A stretch of 16,214 nucleotides of DNA from CAZOVB01 sp046541415 (GTDB lineage: Bacteria; Planctomycetota; Phycisphaerae; SM23-33): assembly GCA_046541415.1 (NCBI GenBank), contig JBKHDI010000085.1, positions 1-16,214 on the forward strand. The letters run 5' to 3'. The translations under genes and the position numbers were made by a program. Below the pieces are notes generated by a model. It had not been told where the DNA came from. It was given only the letters and a program-made list of their open reading frames with translations, and ran no database searches. Of this stretch, positions 1-7,061 are shown one piece after another. Each line of letters starts with the position of its first letter. Position 1 is the stretch's first letter.

Positions 1-23
1 TCCTGTGGTGTCTGCTCAGCCAT
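1..23 (-). CDS. Start of next operon gene, probably flagellar switch protein FliN (partial)
   Basis: An ATG at 23-21 opens a frame reading MAEQTPQ before the window ends. It begins one base after the fliM stop codon (27-25) and is preceded by a GAGGA ribosome binding site with an 8-base spacer. The tight coupling shows that the operon continues. In most bacteria fliM is followed by fliN (or fliY), whose product forms the bottom of the C ring with FliM and FliG, so fliN is the expected identity. Seven codons cannot prove this. The identity rests on position; the start itself is well supported. Confidence 0.55.
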
Positions 24-24
24 G

Positions 25-1092
25 TCAGGCATCCTCGTGGGGGGATGGGGATTTCGCGTTTCGGTTGGAGACAAACTGTCCCTCATCCTCCTTATCGCCG
101 ATGGGGAGGCAGTTCTGCGAGAGTTCTTCGAGGTTCTCCGGTTCCTCCTGCCCGCGCAGGGCGGAAATCAGCAGGCCGAAGTTCCACTCCGAGCGGACCG
201 GATAGCCGGTCATTACCGAAATGCCTTCGACCATCAGCGGGATCGGCTGGTTGCTCCGTCGATCGGTCAGCAGCACGTCGCCGGGTTGGAGGCTCATCAC
301 CGACCGCATCGGCAGGTCGGCGCGACCCAGAATGGCCGTGCCGTCCAGCTGCATTGCATTGACGTGCCACGCCATCTTCTGCTCGTCGCTCATGCCCCCT
401 TTTTTCGTCGAAACCTGCGTCTTGAGGCCCGCGGGGATGTCCAGTACTTCCCCTGGCAGCAGGAGCATGATCGCTTCCTCGGATTCCGGGTCTTTGCTGG
501 GCAGTTCGATCAGCACGTAGGTCTCGGCCTTGTCGGCGGCGATCTCGTATTTTCGCCGTACCGATTCGCCGCGGACGACTTCCTCATCCGCTGCCTCGGC
601 GAAGAACTCGTTGATCGCGGTGAGAACCGTATCGATGCACTCCAGGAGGATTTCACTTTCCAGATGAGACAGATCGCGCTGCTCGACCTGTTTGTTGCTC
701 CCGCCGCCAAGCAGTTTCTGGACCCATTCGATGGCGGTCCGGCCTGGCAGGATAATCACGCCGACCTCACGCTGTTCGATGTAGATGGGCATGATGTAGT
801 CGGTGCACTCGGCCACCAGCTTGCGGGCCTCGGCCCCGTAGAACTGCGTCATCTGCGGCTCGTCGAACTGGATCACCTCATCCAGCAGGAGGCTGAGCAG
901 GTCGGAGATCCTGCGCGAGGCCTTGACGACGAAGTCGCGCAGGGCCTCCATGGATTCGCCGACGAACCGGGTCGGTTCGGTCCAGTCGAACTCGCGGGTG
1001 TTGGGGTGTTCGACCACGGACGTCGGCGCATTGCGGACGGCGTCCATGAGCATTCGAAGCGTGATCGGATTGGTTCGGATTTTCTTTCGCAT
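25..1092 (-). CDS. fliM: Flagellar motor switch protein FliM, lacking the usual N-terminal CheY-binding peptide
   Basis: FliM forms the middle of the cytoplasmic C ring, contacting FliG above and FliN below. In most bacteria its N-terminal peptide receives phosphorylated CheY to reverse rotation. The 355-residue protein has the FliM middle domain (about 45-240, with the GGG loop at 129-131 where the FliG-contacting GGxG normally lies) and a C-terminal SpoA domain (about 250-315, with LQPGDVLL). A hydrophilic acidic tail of about 40 residues follows. The N-terminus starts MRKKIRTNPITLRMLM and has no SQxEIDALL peptide. Reading upstream of the ATG in the same frame, into fliL, does not reveal one either. 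The start lies 5 bases after the fliL stop and no strong ribosome binding site is visible, suggesting coupling. Family assignment is confident; loss of CheY docking is inferred. Confidence 0.9.
   Translation of the reverse strand: MRKKIRTNPITLRMLMDAVRNAPTSVVEHPNTREFDWTEPTRFVGESMEALRDFVVKASRRISDLLSLLLDEVIQFDEPQMTQFYGAEARKLVAECTDYIMPIYIEQREVGVIILPGRTAIEWVQKLLGGGSNKQVEQRDLSHLESEILLECIDTVLTAINEFFAEAADEEVVRGESVRRKYEIAADKAETYVLIELPSKDPESEEAIMLLLPGEVLDIPAGLKTQVSTKKGGMSDEQKMAWHVNAMQLDGTAILGRADLPMRSVMSLQPGDVLLTDRRSNQPIPLMVEGISVMTGYPVRSEWNFGLLISALRGQEEPENLEELSQNCLPIGDKEDEGQFVSNRNAKSPSPHEDA
32..36 (-). promoter_or_regulatory. Ribosome binding site of the gene after fliM
   Basis: GAGGA on the minus strand, 8 bases before the ATG at 23-21. 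It lies inside the last codons of fliM, so the two genes are probably translationally coupled. It supports calling the partial gene at the window edge. Confidence 0.55.
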
Positions 1093-1097
1093 GCTGG

Positions 1098-1658
1098 TTA
1101 ATCGGTCTGGAATTCGTCGAACATCACCGCATAAATGCCCGGCCTGCGTTTGGGCCAGAGCAGGTTGTTGAGTTTGTCGCGCAGCTCGCGTTTGATCCGG
1201 TTCTGGTTGGTCGAGCCCAGCACGTCCTTGACTGTCAGACCGCCAAGGTAGGTAATCATCAGGTCCTTGACTTCCCGCTTCTTCTCATCCAGCCGAGCCT
1301 GGACAGCCTCCATGTAGTTGGTCTTGACCTTCAGGACGATTACGGCGATCAGGTACGAATGGCCCCGGTCGGATTTCAGCGAGACGGTGATCCGGTCGAA
1401 CGTGTGGTAGCTGAAGTCGAAATCATCTTCCGGCGGGGCGTCCAGGACGTCGGGGACGGGTTGGCCTGCCTCGGCCGAGCTGGGTCCTCCCGAGCGGATG
1501 AGCATGGTCACGCCTACCCCGGCCAGTGAGGCGACAACCGCGGTGACCGTGGCGATCAGGATGCCCGTCAGCTTGCCCGGCTGCTTCTCTGCCCCGGAAC
1601 GGGACTTGGCCTTGGCGGGGGCCTTGTCGTCTTTGGTTGTTTCCTTCGCCTCTGCCAT
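1098..1658 (-). CDS. fliL: Flagellar basal body-associated protein FliL
   Basis: FliL is a single-pass inner-membrane protein whose periplasmic domain surrounds or supports the stator and raises torque or stator stability. The 186-residue protein has a lysine/alanine-rich cytoplasmic N-terminus (1-29), one membrane segment (about 30-54) and a periplasmic FliL domain (about 80-186). The ending, with residues MFDEFQTD, is typical of the family, whose C-terminus usually ends in a short beta strand such as FTDFVIQ. Length is usual. The ATG is preceded by GAGGAG about 12 bases upstream, overlapping the end of motB-2. The gene lies between the stator genes and fliM, matching its role at the stator-switch interface. 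Confidence 0.88.
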   Translation of the reverse strand: MAEAKETTKDDKAPAKAKSRSGAEKQPGKLTGILIATVTAVVASLAGVGVTMLIRSGGPSSAEAGQPVPDVLDAPPEDDFDFSYHTFDRITVSLKSDRGHSYLIAVIVLKVKTNYMEAVQARLDEKKREVKDLMITYLGGLTVKDVLGSTNQNRIKRELRDKLNNLLWPKRRPGIYAVMFDEFQTD

Positions 1659-1667
1659 GGGTGTTCA

Positions 1668-2405
1668 CTACTCCTCAACGGCAAGCAGAACGACTTGCTG
1701 GTTTTCGGTGGTTCGGAATCGGCTGGCCCAGAGGTTGCCCGGGCCCAGCGAGAAGGTCCGAATCCGGCTGTCATCTTGCAAATGCTGCGCCAGATGACGC
1801 CGCACGTGTCCCTCGATGGCCTGACCACGGCGGCTGCCGACCATGATTCTCTGGTCGAAATCCGCGATATCGGGGCAGAACACGAGGATGTATATCCTGA
1901 TTCCGTCTTCGTTTACGTACTGCTCAAACTGGCGGCAGACCCGGTCCAGCTCGGCTTGGGAAGGCTCGTCCAGGATCGTCCCGTGTCCACTGAAAAATAC
2001 CGAAGTCGGGTAGCTGTTCCGGACAGTCGCCTCTACATTCATCGCTTCGAGAGCGAAGGAATTTTGGCGCATCTGGTTAAAAAGTTCGCGCATGCGGTCT
2101 TCGTCGTAGTCTCGGACTTCCCTGCGGATCTTCCGGTCGTCCTCGGGCATGGGGTACTTGATGCGCCGCCAGTCCTTCTGGTCGCTGTTGCGTCGGCCCA
2201 GAAGCAGATCGGGTATTCCCATCCCATGGATGGCCCGCTCGAACGAGCCGCGCCCGGCGTAAAACAGGTCCGGGCTCTTCTCGGTCGCGAAGGCCTGGAG
2301 CAGCACGAAGAACGCCAGCAGCAGTGTGACCATGTCCGAGAAGGACACGATCCAGGCTGGTACATCGTCTTCGTCGTCAGCGGGTTGGAGGTTCTTGCGG
2401 GCCAT
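1668..2405 (-). CDS. Second MotB-like stator protein (MotB-2)
   Basis: MotB-type proteins pair with MotA to form the ion channel of the flagellar motor and anchor it to the cell wall. The 245-residue protein has a short acidic N-terminus and a membrane segment carrying the ion-binding aspartate (D24, in VSFSDMVTLLLAFFVLL). A long charged linker leads to a divergent OmpA/MotB C-terminal domain (about 120-240). In the region where peptidoglycan-binding GHTD and LSxxRA normally occur it reads VFCPD and GSRRGQA, so the aspartate and arginine may be kept in an altered setting. It starts 3 bases after the first motB stops. One MotA with two different MotB proteins is unusual. It could form a mixed MotB dimer, or two alternative stators sharing MotA. 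Confident as MotB-like; the pairing is inferred. Confidence 0.85.
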   Translation of the reverse strand: MARKNLQPADDEDDVPAWIVSFSDMVTLLLAFFVLLQAFATEKSPDLFYAGRGSFERAIHGMGIPDLLLGRRNSDQKDWRRIKYPMPEDDRKIRREVRDYDEDRMRELFNQMRQNSFALEAMNVEATVRNSYPTSVFFSGHGTILDEPSQAELDRVCRQFEQYVNEDGIRIYILVFCPDIADFDQRIMVGSRRGQAIEGHVRRHLAQHLQDDSRIRTFSLGPGNLWASRFRTTENQQVVLLAVEE

Positions 2406-2407
2406 GA

Positions 2408-3085
2408 TCAGTCGTACATGTTCTTGTTGAGGATGGTGATCGCCACCAGCGGCGCATCACTTCCGAGCGTCTTGACTTCTCCCAGGTCGGTGGCCGAAAT
2501 CCCCAGTCTCTCCGGGTCCATGTGCCCCTCGCGGCTGCAGTGGCGGACAAGGGCGAGGCTTCTTTCGGTGGCCAGCTGGTCGCTGCGCTGGACTGTGCTG
2601 GAGCGACATTCGCGGAAGATGACCACGCTGGATTCGTCCATTCGCACGAACTCCAGGAGCCTGGGCAGAAACTCCTGCCGGGCCTTTGCGGTCAACTGGG
2701 CGGTGTTTCCCTCAAACAGGTACGCCGAAGGCACGTAGAGTGTCCTTCGGTCCTTGAGGTGGTCGGCTTCGGCATTGTGATCGATGACTCTGGGAAACCG
2801 AACCGCCTTGTGGCTGTCGATGGTCTTCTTGTTGCTTCCCTTGGGCGTGACCTGCTCGCTTTCCGGCGGGGGGATCGCCCCGGTGTCGGAGAACTTGTTG
2901 CGGAAGATCGACTCCATGCGGATATGGTCGAACAGGCCGGCGATCTTGATCCGCTCCTCCTGCTCGAAGGTCGAGAACGTCAGCAGCAGCACAAAGAAGC
3001 ACAGCAGCAGCGTCATGCAGTCACTGAACGTGACGATCCAGCCCATACCCGGGCCCTTGTCTTCTGGACGAGGCTCTTTGGGCAT
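2408..3085 (-). CDS. motB: First MotB-like stator protein (MotB-1), PomB-like membrane segment
   Basis: Stator subunit that contributes the ion-carrying aspartate to the MotA/MotB channel. The 225-residue protein has its conserved aspartate at D22 in VTFSDCMTLLLCFFVLLLTF. The CFFVLLL stretch resembles the sodium-type PomB of Vibrio more than proton-type MotB of E. coli. Its C-terminal half (about 110-220) has the spacing of an OmpA/MotB domain, but the signature is eroded: the place of GHTD reads RECRS, losing the aspartate that contacts peptidoglycan in related domains. The arginine of LSxxRA appears kept (LATERS). It starts 4 bases after motA ends and 3 bases before motB-2 begins, so all three are probably translated together. 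Family call is strong; weak wall anchoring is inferred. Confidence 0.87.
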   Translation of the reverse strand: MPKEPRPEDKGPGMGWIVTFSDCMTLLLCFFVLLLTFSTFEQEERIKIAGLFDHIRMESIFRNKFSDTGAIPPPESEQVTPKGSNKKTIDSHKAVRFPRVIDHNAEADHLKDRRTLYVPSAYLFEGNTAQLTAKARQEFLPRLLEFVRMDESSVVIFRECRSSTVQRSDQLATERSLALVRHCSREGHMDPERLGISATDLGEVKTLGSDAPLVAITILNKNMYD

Positions 3086-3088
3086 GGC

Positions 3089-3859
3089 TCAGAACTCCGG
3101 TTTGAATTCGCGACGCTGGTGGGTGGAGATGAACGCCTGCATCCGGTCGCGCACGGCCGTCGGGCTGTCACCGTGGACCAGGCCCAGGATGCCCTCGACA
3201 ACCATCTCGCGCATCGTGCCTTCGGCCTTGGACCGTAACGCCAGCTTGCCCGAGAGGGGGATGAACATCAGGTTGGCCAGGATCGCCCCGTAGAACGTGG
3301 TGATCAACGCCACCGCCATGCCCGCTCCGATCTGGTCGGGCGACTCGAGCGAGCCGAGCATCTGGACCAGACCGATCAGCGTGCCGATCATCCCGAACGC
3401 CGGGGCAGAAGCGCCCATGAAGTCCAGCAGCTTCTTGCCATTGCCATGCCGTTCGGACAGATAGGCGATTTCCAGCTCCAGCTGGGCCCGGATCTCGCGC
3501 TGGTCGGTCCCGTCGATGACCATCTGCAGCGCCCGGATCATGAACGGATCTTTCAGGCTGTTTAGGTGCTGTTCCAGGGCCAGGGCCCCGTCGCGGCGGT
3601 TGATGGCCGTGAAGTTGACCAGCTTCTGTATGACGTCCTGCTGGGTCGGTGCGCGGTAGAGCAGCGTCTTCTTGGTCACCGACATCAGCTGGAGAAAGTT
3701 CTTCAGCGGGAAGTGGATCAGCGTCGCCGAAAGCATGCCGCCGACGACGATCATCATCGAGGGGAGATGGATAAAGACCAGCGGACTGGACCCGGAGATC
3801 ACAGATACGATAACGCAACCGAACCCGGCTGCCAGACCTATGATCGTCGCGATGTCCAA
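3089..3859 (-). CDS. motA: Flagellar stator protein MotA/PomA
   Basis: MotA forms a pentameric ring around the MotB dimer and turns against FliG as ions pass. The 256-residue protein has four membrane segments: two near the N-terminus (about 2-20 and 29-49), then two after the cytoplasmic loop (about 150-170 and 181-203). The loop contains the FliG-contacting arginine and glutamate pattern (NRRDGALALE). The functional prolines are present in SAPAFGMIGT and FIPLSGK. The short N-terminus beginning MDIATIIGLAAG and the VALITTFYGA segment resemble sodium-driven PomA rather than E. coli MotA, suggesting Na+ coupling. The start is a TTG with GGGAG 6 bases upstream; no ATG gives the conserved first helix. 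Confidence 0.93.
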   Translation of the reverse strand: MDIATIIGLAAGFGCVIVSVISGSSPLVFIHLPSMMIVVGGMLSATLIHFPLKNFLQLMSVTKKTLLYRAPTQQDVIQKLVNFTAINRRDGALALEQHLNSLKDPFMIRALQMVIDGTDQREIRAQLELEIAYLSERHGNGKKLLDFMGASAPAFGMIGTLIGLVQMLGSLESPDQIGAGMAVALITTFYGAILANLMFIPLSGKLALRSKAEGTMREMVVEGILGLVHGDSPTAVRDRMQAFISTHQRREFKPEF

Positions 3860-3865
3860 TGGTTG

Positions 3866-3870
3866 CTCCC
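3866..3870 (-). promoter_or_regulatory. Ribosome binding site setting the TTG start of motA
   Basis: GGGAG on the minus strand, 6 bases before TTG at 3859-3857. It justifies the non-ATG start, which is also needed to include the conserved PomA-like first residues. Confidence 0.55.
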
Positions 3871-3874
3871 GTCT

Positions 3875-4591
3875 TTATGGGCCGGCCTCTGCCTCCTGCT
3901 GCAGAAGCTTGAGCTTCGGCAGCTTCTCGATCAGCAGGGCCACGAGCTTCGGGTCCTGGATCTCGGCGATGGCGCGTCCGGCCTTTTTCGTATCCATGCT
4001 GTCCAGAATCAGCAGGGTCTGCTTGATGTTGCCGGCCTTGTAGCAGTTGGTCAGGTTCTCTGCTGCCTGATCGGCCTGCATGCCCTCAAACATCGCTGCC
4101 TGTTTCCGGGCGGCTACGCGTTCCTGTTGCGTGTACTGCATCCGCGTCTGTTCCAGTTCGGCCTTGGCCTGTCGGATCCGCTTGGCGGCGGATTCAAGAC
4201 GCGTTGTTTCCTGCTGGAGGTCTTGGGCCAGTCGTTCCAGGTCCTGTCGCTGGAGGTCCAGACGTTGCTGTTCGGTCTCGACCTGCTTGCTCCGAGCCTG
4301 CGCCTCGGCGATCTTCTCCCGGTACAGCTTCAGCACGTCCTGGACTTGGGTCTCGGACGGGCTGAGCTGTTCCAGCTTCTCCAGACTTGACTTGTTGTCG
4401 GCATATACACCGGCCTGCTTTACTTGTTCGATGGTTTCCTGCTCGGGCGTCGGCTGGTCGCTCTGCGATCCCCCCGAAAGCAGAAGACCGGCCAGGAGGG
4501 ACCCGCCGAAGAAGCCCGCCACGGCCATGCCGAGTATCACCAGCGTCCAGGTCCGCCCGAGCTTCTCGATGAATGGAATCTTCAACTTCAT
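3875..4591 (-). CDS. MotE/YlxF-like membrane coiled-coil protein with MgtE-N-like end
   Basis: The 238-residue protein has a short cytoplasmic start, one membrane segment (about 15-39), a long heptad-rich coiled coil (about 85-165, rich in Q, E, R and L) and a helical C-terminal domain (about 166-232, with AAENLTNCYKAGNIKQTLLIL and IQDPKLVALLIEKLP). That architecture and the place right after fliJ match the family including YlxF of Bacillus, MotE of Sinorhizobium and FlbB-like proteins of spirochaetes. In characterised cases these act as a periplasmic chaperone or scaffold for MotB or the stator collar. Standing immediately before motA and motB fits that role. A GGGAG site precedes the ATG. 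Architecture is clear; the stator role is inferred from relatives and position. Confidence 0.75.
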   Translation of the reverse strand: MKLKIPFIEKLGRTWTLVILGMAVAGFFGGSLLAGLLLSGGSQSDQPTPEQETIEQVKQAGVYADNKSSLEKLEQLSPSETQVQDVLKLYREKIAEAQARSKQVETEQQRLDLQRQDLERLAQDLQQETTRLESAAKRIRQAKAELEQTRMQYTQQERVAARKQAAMFEGMQADQAAENLTNCYKAGNIKQTLLILDSMDTKKAGRAIAEIQDPKLVALLIEKLPKLKLLQQEAEAGP

Positions 4592-4608
4592 GTCATTCTC
4601 CCGATGGG

Positions 4609-5064
4609 TTACTGGACCTGCCCGGCCAGGCGAAGGGTGAAACCGATCGCGGCCGATTCATCCAGCTGTTTCTGTTCCTGCCTGCGCAACTCCTGCTGGT
4701 ACTTCTCGTTAGCACGCTGGCGCAGCTTTTCGTATGTCTTGCGTTGTCGGCGGATTTCGACCAGTTCGGCCATCCGCTTGTCCCGCAGGCCGTGAAGCTC
4801 TTTCATCTGCTGTTCCAGCCCACGAAGCCTCTGGTCGACCCCGGGCGTCGAACTCATCCACACGCCCTGCCGGGCGATGCGGGTGGCCAGGTCCAGCCGG
4901 GCCATCTGCTCCAGCAACTCCGCCAACAGCTGCTTGCGGGACTCGATGGCCTTGGCGGTCAGGTGGATGCGGCCACTGACCTCAGCCACCGAGGCCCGGG
5001 CGGCGGATTCCCGCTTCTCGGTCACGTCCAGCACGCGCTGCAGAGGCCAGTGGAATTTCTTCAT
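4609..5064 (-). CDS. fliJ: Flagellar export chaperone/stalk protein FliJ
   Basis: FliJ is the coiled-coil stalk of the type III export ATPase: it inserts into the FliI hexamer, contacts the FlhA gate and recycles export chaperones. The 151-residue protein starts MKKFHWPLQRVLDVTEKRE, close to the family N-terminus (FxF.L..vL.....E...). It is almost wholly helical and charged, with long heptads to about residue 140. The characteristic GVWMS-containing turn near the middle separates the two helices. It lies 18 bases after fliI, the normal neighbour. Sequence identity in FliJ is always low, so the call rests on N-terminal pattern, length, coiled coil and position together. Confidence 0.87.
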   Translation of the reverse strand: MKKFHWPLQRVLDVTEKRESAARASVAEVSGRIHLTAKAIESRKQLLAELLEQMARLDLATRIARQGVWMSSTPGVDQRLRGLEQQMKELHGLRDKRMAELVEIRRQRKTYEKLRQRANEKYQQELRRQEQKQLDESAAIGFTLRLAGQVQ

Positions 5065-5082
5065 GGTCTACCTGCCTGTTGC

Positions 5083-6447
5083 CTATCGTCCCTGCCCGGG
5101 CTCGCTGCCGGGGTTGTCTTCCTGGCGGGTCTGGAAGCTCCACCGTCCGGTGATCTCCCGCATCCGCTTGACCGTTTCGCTGAGCTTCGTGGTCGTGTTG
5201 TTCTGCTGGATCAGCAACTGGCGGATCGGCTCGATCAGTTCAATCGCCAGGTCGATCCGCGGGTTGGCACCCGGTGCCAGGGCCCCGATGTTGATCAGGT
5301 CCTCAGCCGCGTCGTAGGTCGACCAGATCGCCCGTATGCGCTTGGCTGCTTCCAGATGGTCCTTCGAACATATCATCGGCATGAGGCGGCTGACGGATTG
5401 GAGAATATCCACAGCCGGGTAATGTCCCTGCTCGGCCAGTTTCCGCGACAGCACGATGTGGCCGTCCAGCAGCGAGCGGACCGTATCGGCGACAGGGTCG
5501 GACAGGTCGTCGCCCTCGACCAGGGTCGTCAATATGCCCGTAATCGAGCCGTGTTCGTTGCAGCCCATCCGCTCGGTGAGCTTCGGCAGGAGGCTGAAGA
5601 CGCTGGGGCAGTAGCCCTTGGTTGTCGGCGGTTCACCGGCGGCCAGGCCGATCTCCCGCTGGGCCATCGCGAAGCGCGTAATCGAGTCCATCATAAACAG
5701 CACGTCTTTGCCCATGTCGCGGAAGTACTCGGCGATGGTCACTGCCAGAAAGGCCGACTTGACCCGCTGGATGGCCGAGGCGTCGGACGTGGCCACGACC
5801 ACCACCGACCGGGCCAGCCCTTCGGCGCCCAGCGATTCTTCCAGGAACTCGCGGACCTCCCTGCCTCGCTCGCCGACCAGGGCCAGGACGTTGACCTGGG
5901 CGCTGGAGGAACGGGCGATCTCGCCCAGCAGCGTACTCTTGCCCACCCCCGCCCCGGCAAAGATGCCGATCCGTTGCCCCTTGCCGCAGGTCAACAGCCC
6001 GTCAAACGAGCGGATCCCGAATTCAAGCGGCTCGGTGATGCGCATCCGGTCCATCGGGGCAGGGGCGTTGGCCTCCAGCGAGCGAACGTCCGTGCCGCCG
6101 ATCGGGCCCTTGCCGTCGATCGGCTTGCCCATCGCATCGACCACGCGTCCAAGGATGCCCGGCCCCAGCCGCAGCGTCCGCGGACCCCTGCGGGCGATGA
6201 CCGGATCGCTCGGGCAGATGCCTTCCACACCCTCAAGGGGCATGAGAATGCGGTGCTCGTTGGAAAAGCCGATCACCTCGGCAGGGACGCGTCGCCCGTC
6301 GATCATCTGGATGTCGCAGATCTGTCCGACCCCCACGGTCGGGCCCTGGGACTGGACGGTCATCCCCGCCACGCGCACCACCTTGCCCCGGCAGGGCAGC
6401 AGGTCGAGCTGGTCGAGGCAGCCAGCGTGTTGCAGCAGGTCGATCAT
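5083..6447 (-). CDS. fliI: Flagellum-specific export ATPase FliI
   Basis: FliI is the F1-beta-like hexameric ATPase that energises flagellar protein export at the cytoplasmic face. I take the start at ATG 6447-6445, giving 454 residues (starting MIDLLQHAGCLDQ), which overlaps the fliH stop by 4 bases (ATGA). An upstream extension of 60 codons is open but is a frame-shifted copy of fliH and arginine-rich. Motifs: Walker A GAGVGKST (165-172), catalytic loop GERGREVREF (192-201), Walker B with FMMDSITRFA (251-260), and the later segment with GSITGILTTLVEGDD. The N-terminal barrel (about 18-90) is normal for the family. The C-terminus ends in a short polar tail. No key residue is missing. Confidence 0.96.
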   Translation of the reverse strand: MIDLLQHAGCLDQLDLLPCRGKVVRVAGMTVQSQGPTVGVGQICDIQMIDGRRVPAEVIGFSNEHRILMPLEGVEGICPSDPVIARRGPRTLRLGPGILGRVVDAMGKPIDGKGPIGGTDVRSLEANAPAPMDRMRITEPLEFGIRSFDGLLTCGKGQRIGIFAGAGVGKSTLLGEIARSSSAQVNVLALVGERGREVREFLEESLGAEGLARSVVVVATSDASAIQRVKSAFLAVTIAEYFRDMGKDVLFMMDSITRFAMAQREIGLAAGEPPTTKGYCPSVFSLLPKLTERMGCNEHGSITGILTTLVEGDDLSDPVADTVRSLLDGHIVLSRKLAEQGHYPAVDILQSVSRLMPMICSKDHLEAAKRIRAIWSTYDAAEDLINIGALAPGANPRIDLAIELIEPIRQLLIQQNNTTTKLSETVKRMREITGRWSFQTRQEDNPGSEPGQGR

Positions 6448-7052
6448 GCCTTGCCGTCCTCTCCGAGCATCGCCTCGCCGATGGTGCGGAAGTGGTCGTC
6501 TATGCGCGACTCGACGTGTCCTTCCCGGGTCTCGACGACGCACTCGCCCCTGGCCACGGCCGGGTCGCAGACAAACCGCATCTTCTGGCTGCCGCCGGAC
6601 TGGTCGGCCTGCTGGGCGATCTGGCACTGGTCGTGGTCGTCCGGGTTCAGGTGGACGGTCACTTCCTGGCGGGTCGGCACGCGGAGCATCGCCTCGCGGA
6701 CGATGGGCTCGATCCGCACGCGACCGTCTTGGATCTCCTGCATCACGACCTTGCGGGCGATCTGCAGGGCCAGCTCAAGCAACTGTCCCTCGGCGTGGTC
6801 GATGATCTCCTGTCGGACCGATTCGACGCGTGCGGTCGCCTCGGCCAGGGCCTGTATCGCTGAGCGACACTCGGCCTGCTGGGCCTGGGCCTGGCTGCGG
6901 AGCTGGTCCTTGAGCTTTTCGACCGGGTCGGGCCCGGCCGGCCTGGGCGGTTGGAGTTGCCGCGCCAGGGCCTTGAGGCCTTCGGGGCCGAGTTTGCCGC
7001 CAACGCGGACGGCCAGCAGCGGGCCGGGGATTTCCAGGCAGACTTCTTGCAT
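6444..7052 (-). CDS. fliH: Flagellar assembly protein FliH
   Basis: FliH is the peripheral-stalk-like regulator of FliI, delivering it to the export gate and C ring. The 202-residue protein has an N-terminal part (1-45) with a proline-rich patch, a helical, Q/A-rich middle (about 45-115, including LLELALQIARKVVMQEI, typical of FliH/YscL/V-ATPase E subunits) and a C-terminal alpha/beta domain (about 120-200, with VTVHLNPDD and GECVVETREGHVESRID). The ending is strongly characteristic. The protein contains no tryptophan, so the N-terminal tryptophans that anchor Salmonella FliH to FlhA have no counterpart. It starts 9 bases after fliG; the ribosome binding site is weak. It overlaps fliI by 4 bases. 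Confidence 0.9.
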   Translation of the reverse strand: MQEVCLEIPGPLLAVRVGGKLGPEGLKALARQLQPPRPAGPDPVEKLKDQLRSQAQAQQAECRSAIQALAEATARVESVRQEIIDHAEGQLLELALQIARKVVMQEIQDGRVRIEPIVREAMLRVPTRQEVTVHLNPDDHDQCQIAQQADQSGGSQKMRFVCDPAVARGECVVETREGHVESRIDDHFRTIGEAMLGEDGKA

Positions 7053-7061
7053 GATGAAAGC

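Noticed and set aside
6448..6627. 60-codon N-terminal extension of FliI
   Set aside because: It is fliH read in another frame, arginine-rich and unlike FliI. The ATG at 6447 with ATGA overlap gives the normal family start.
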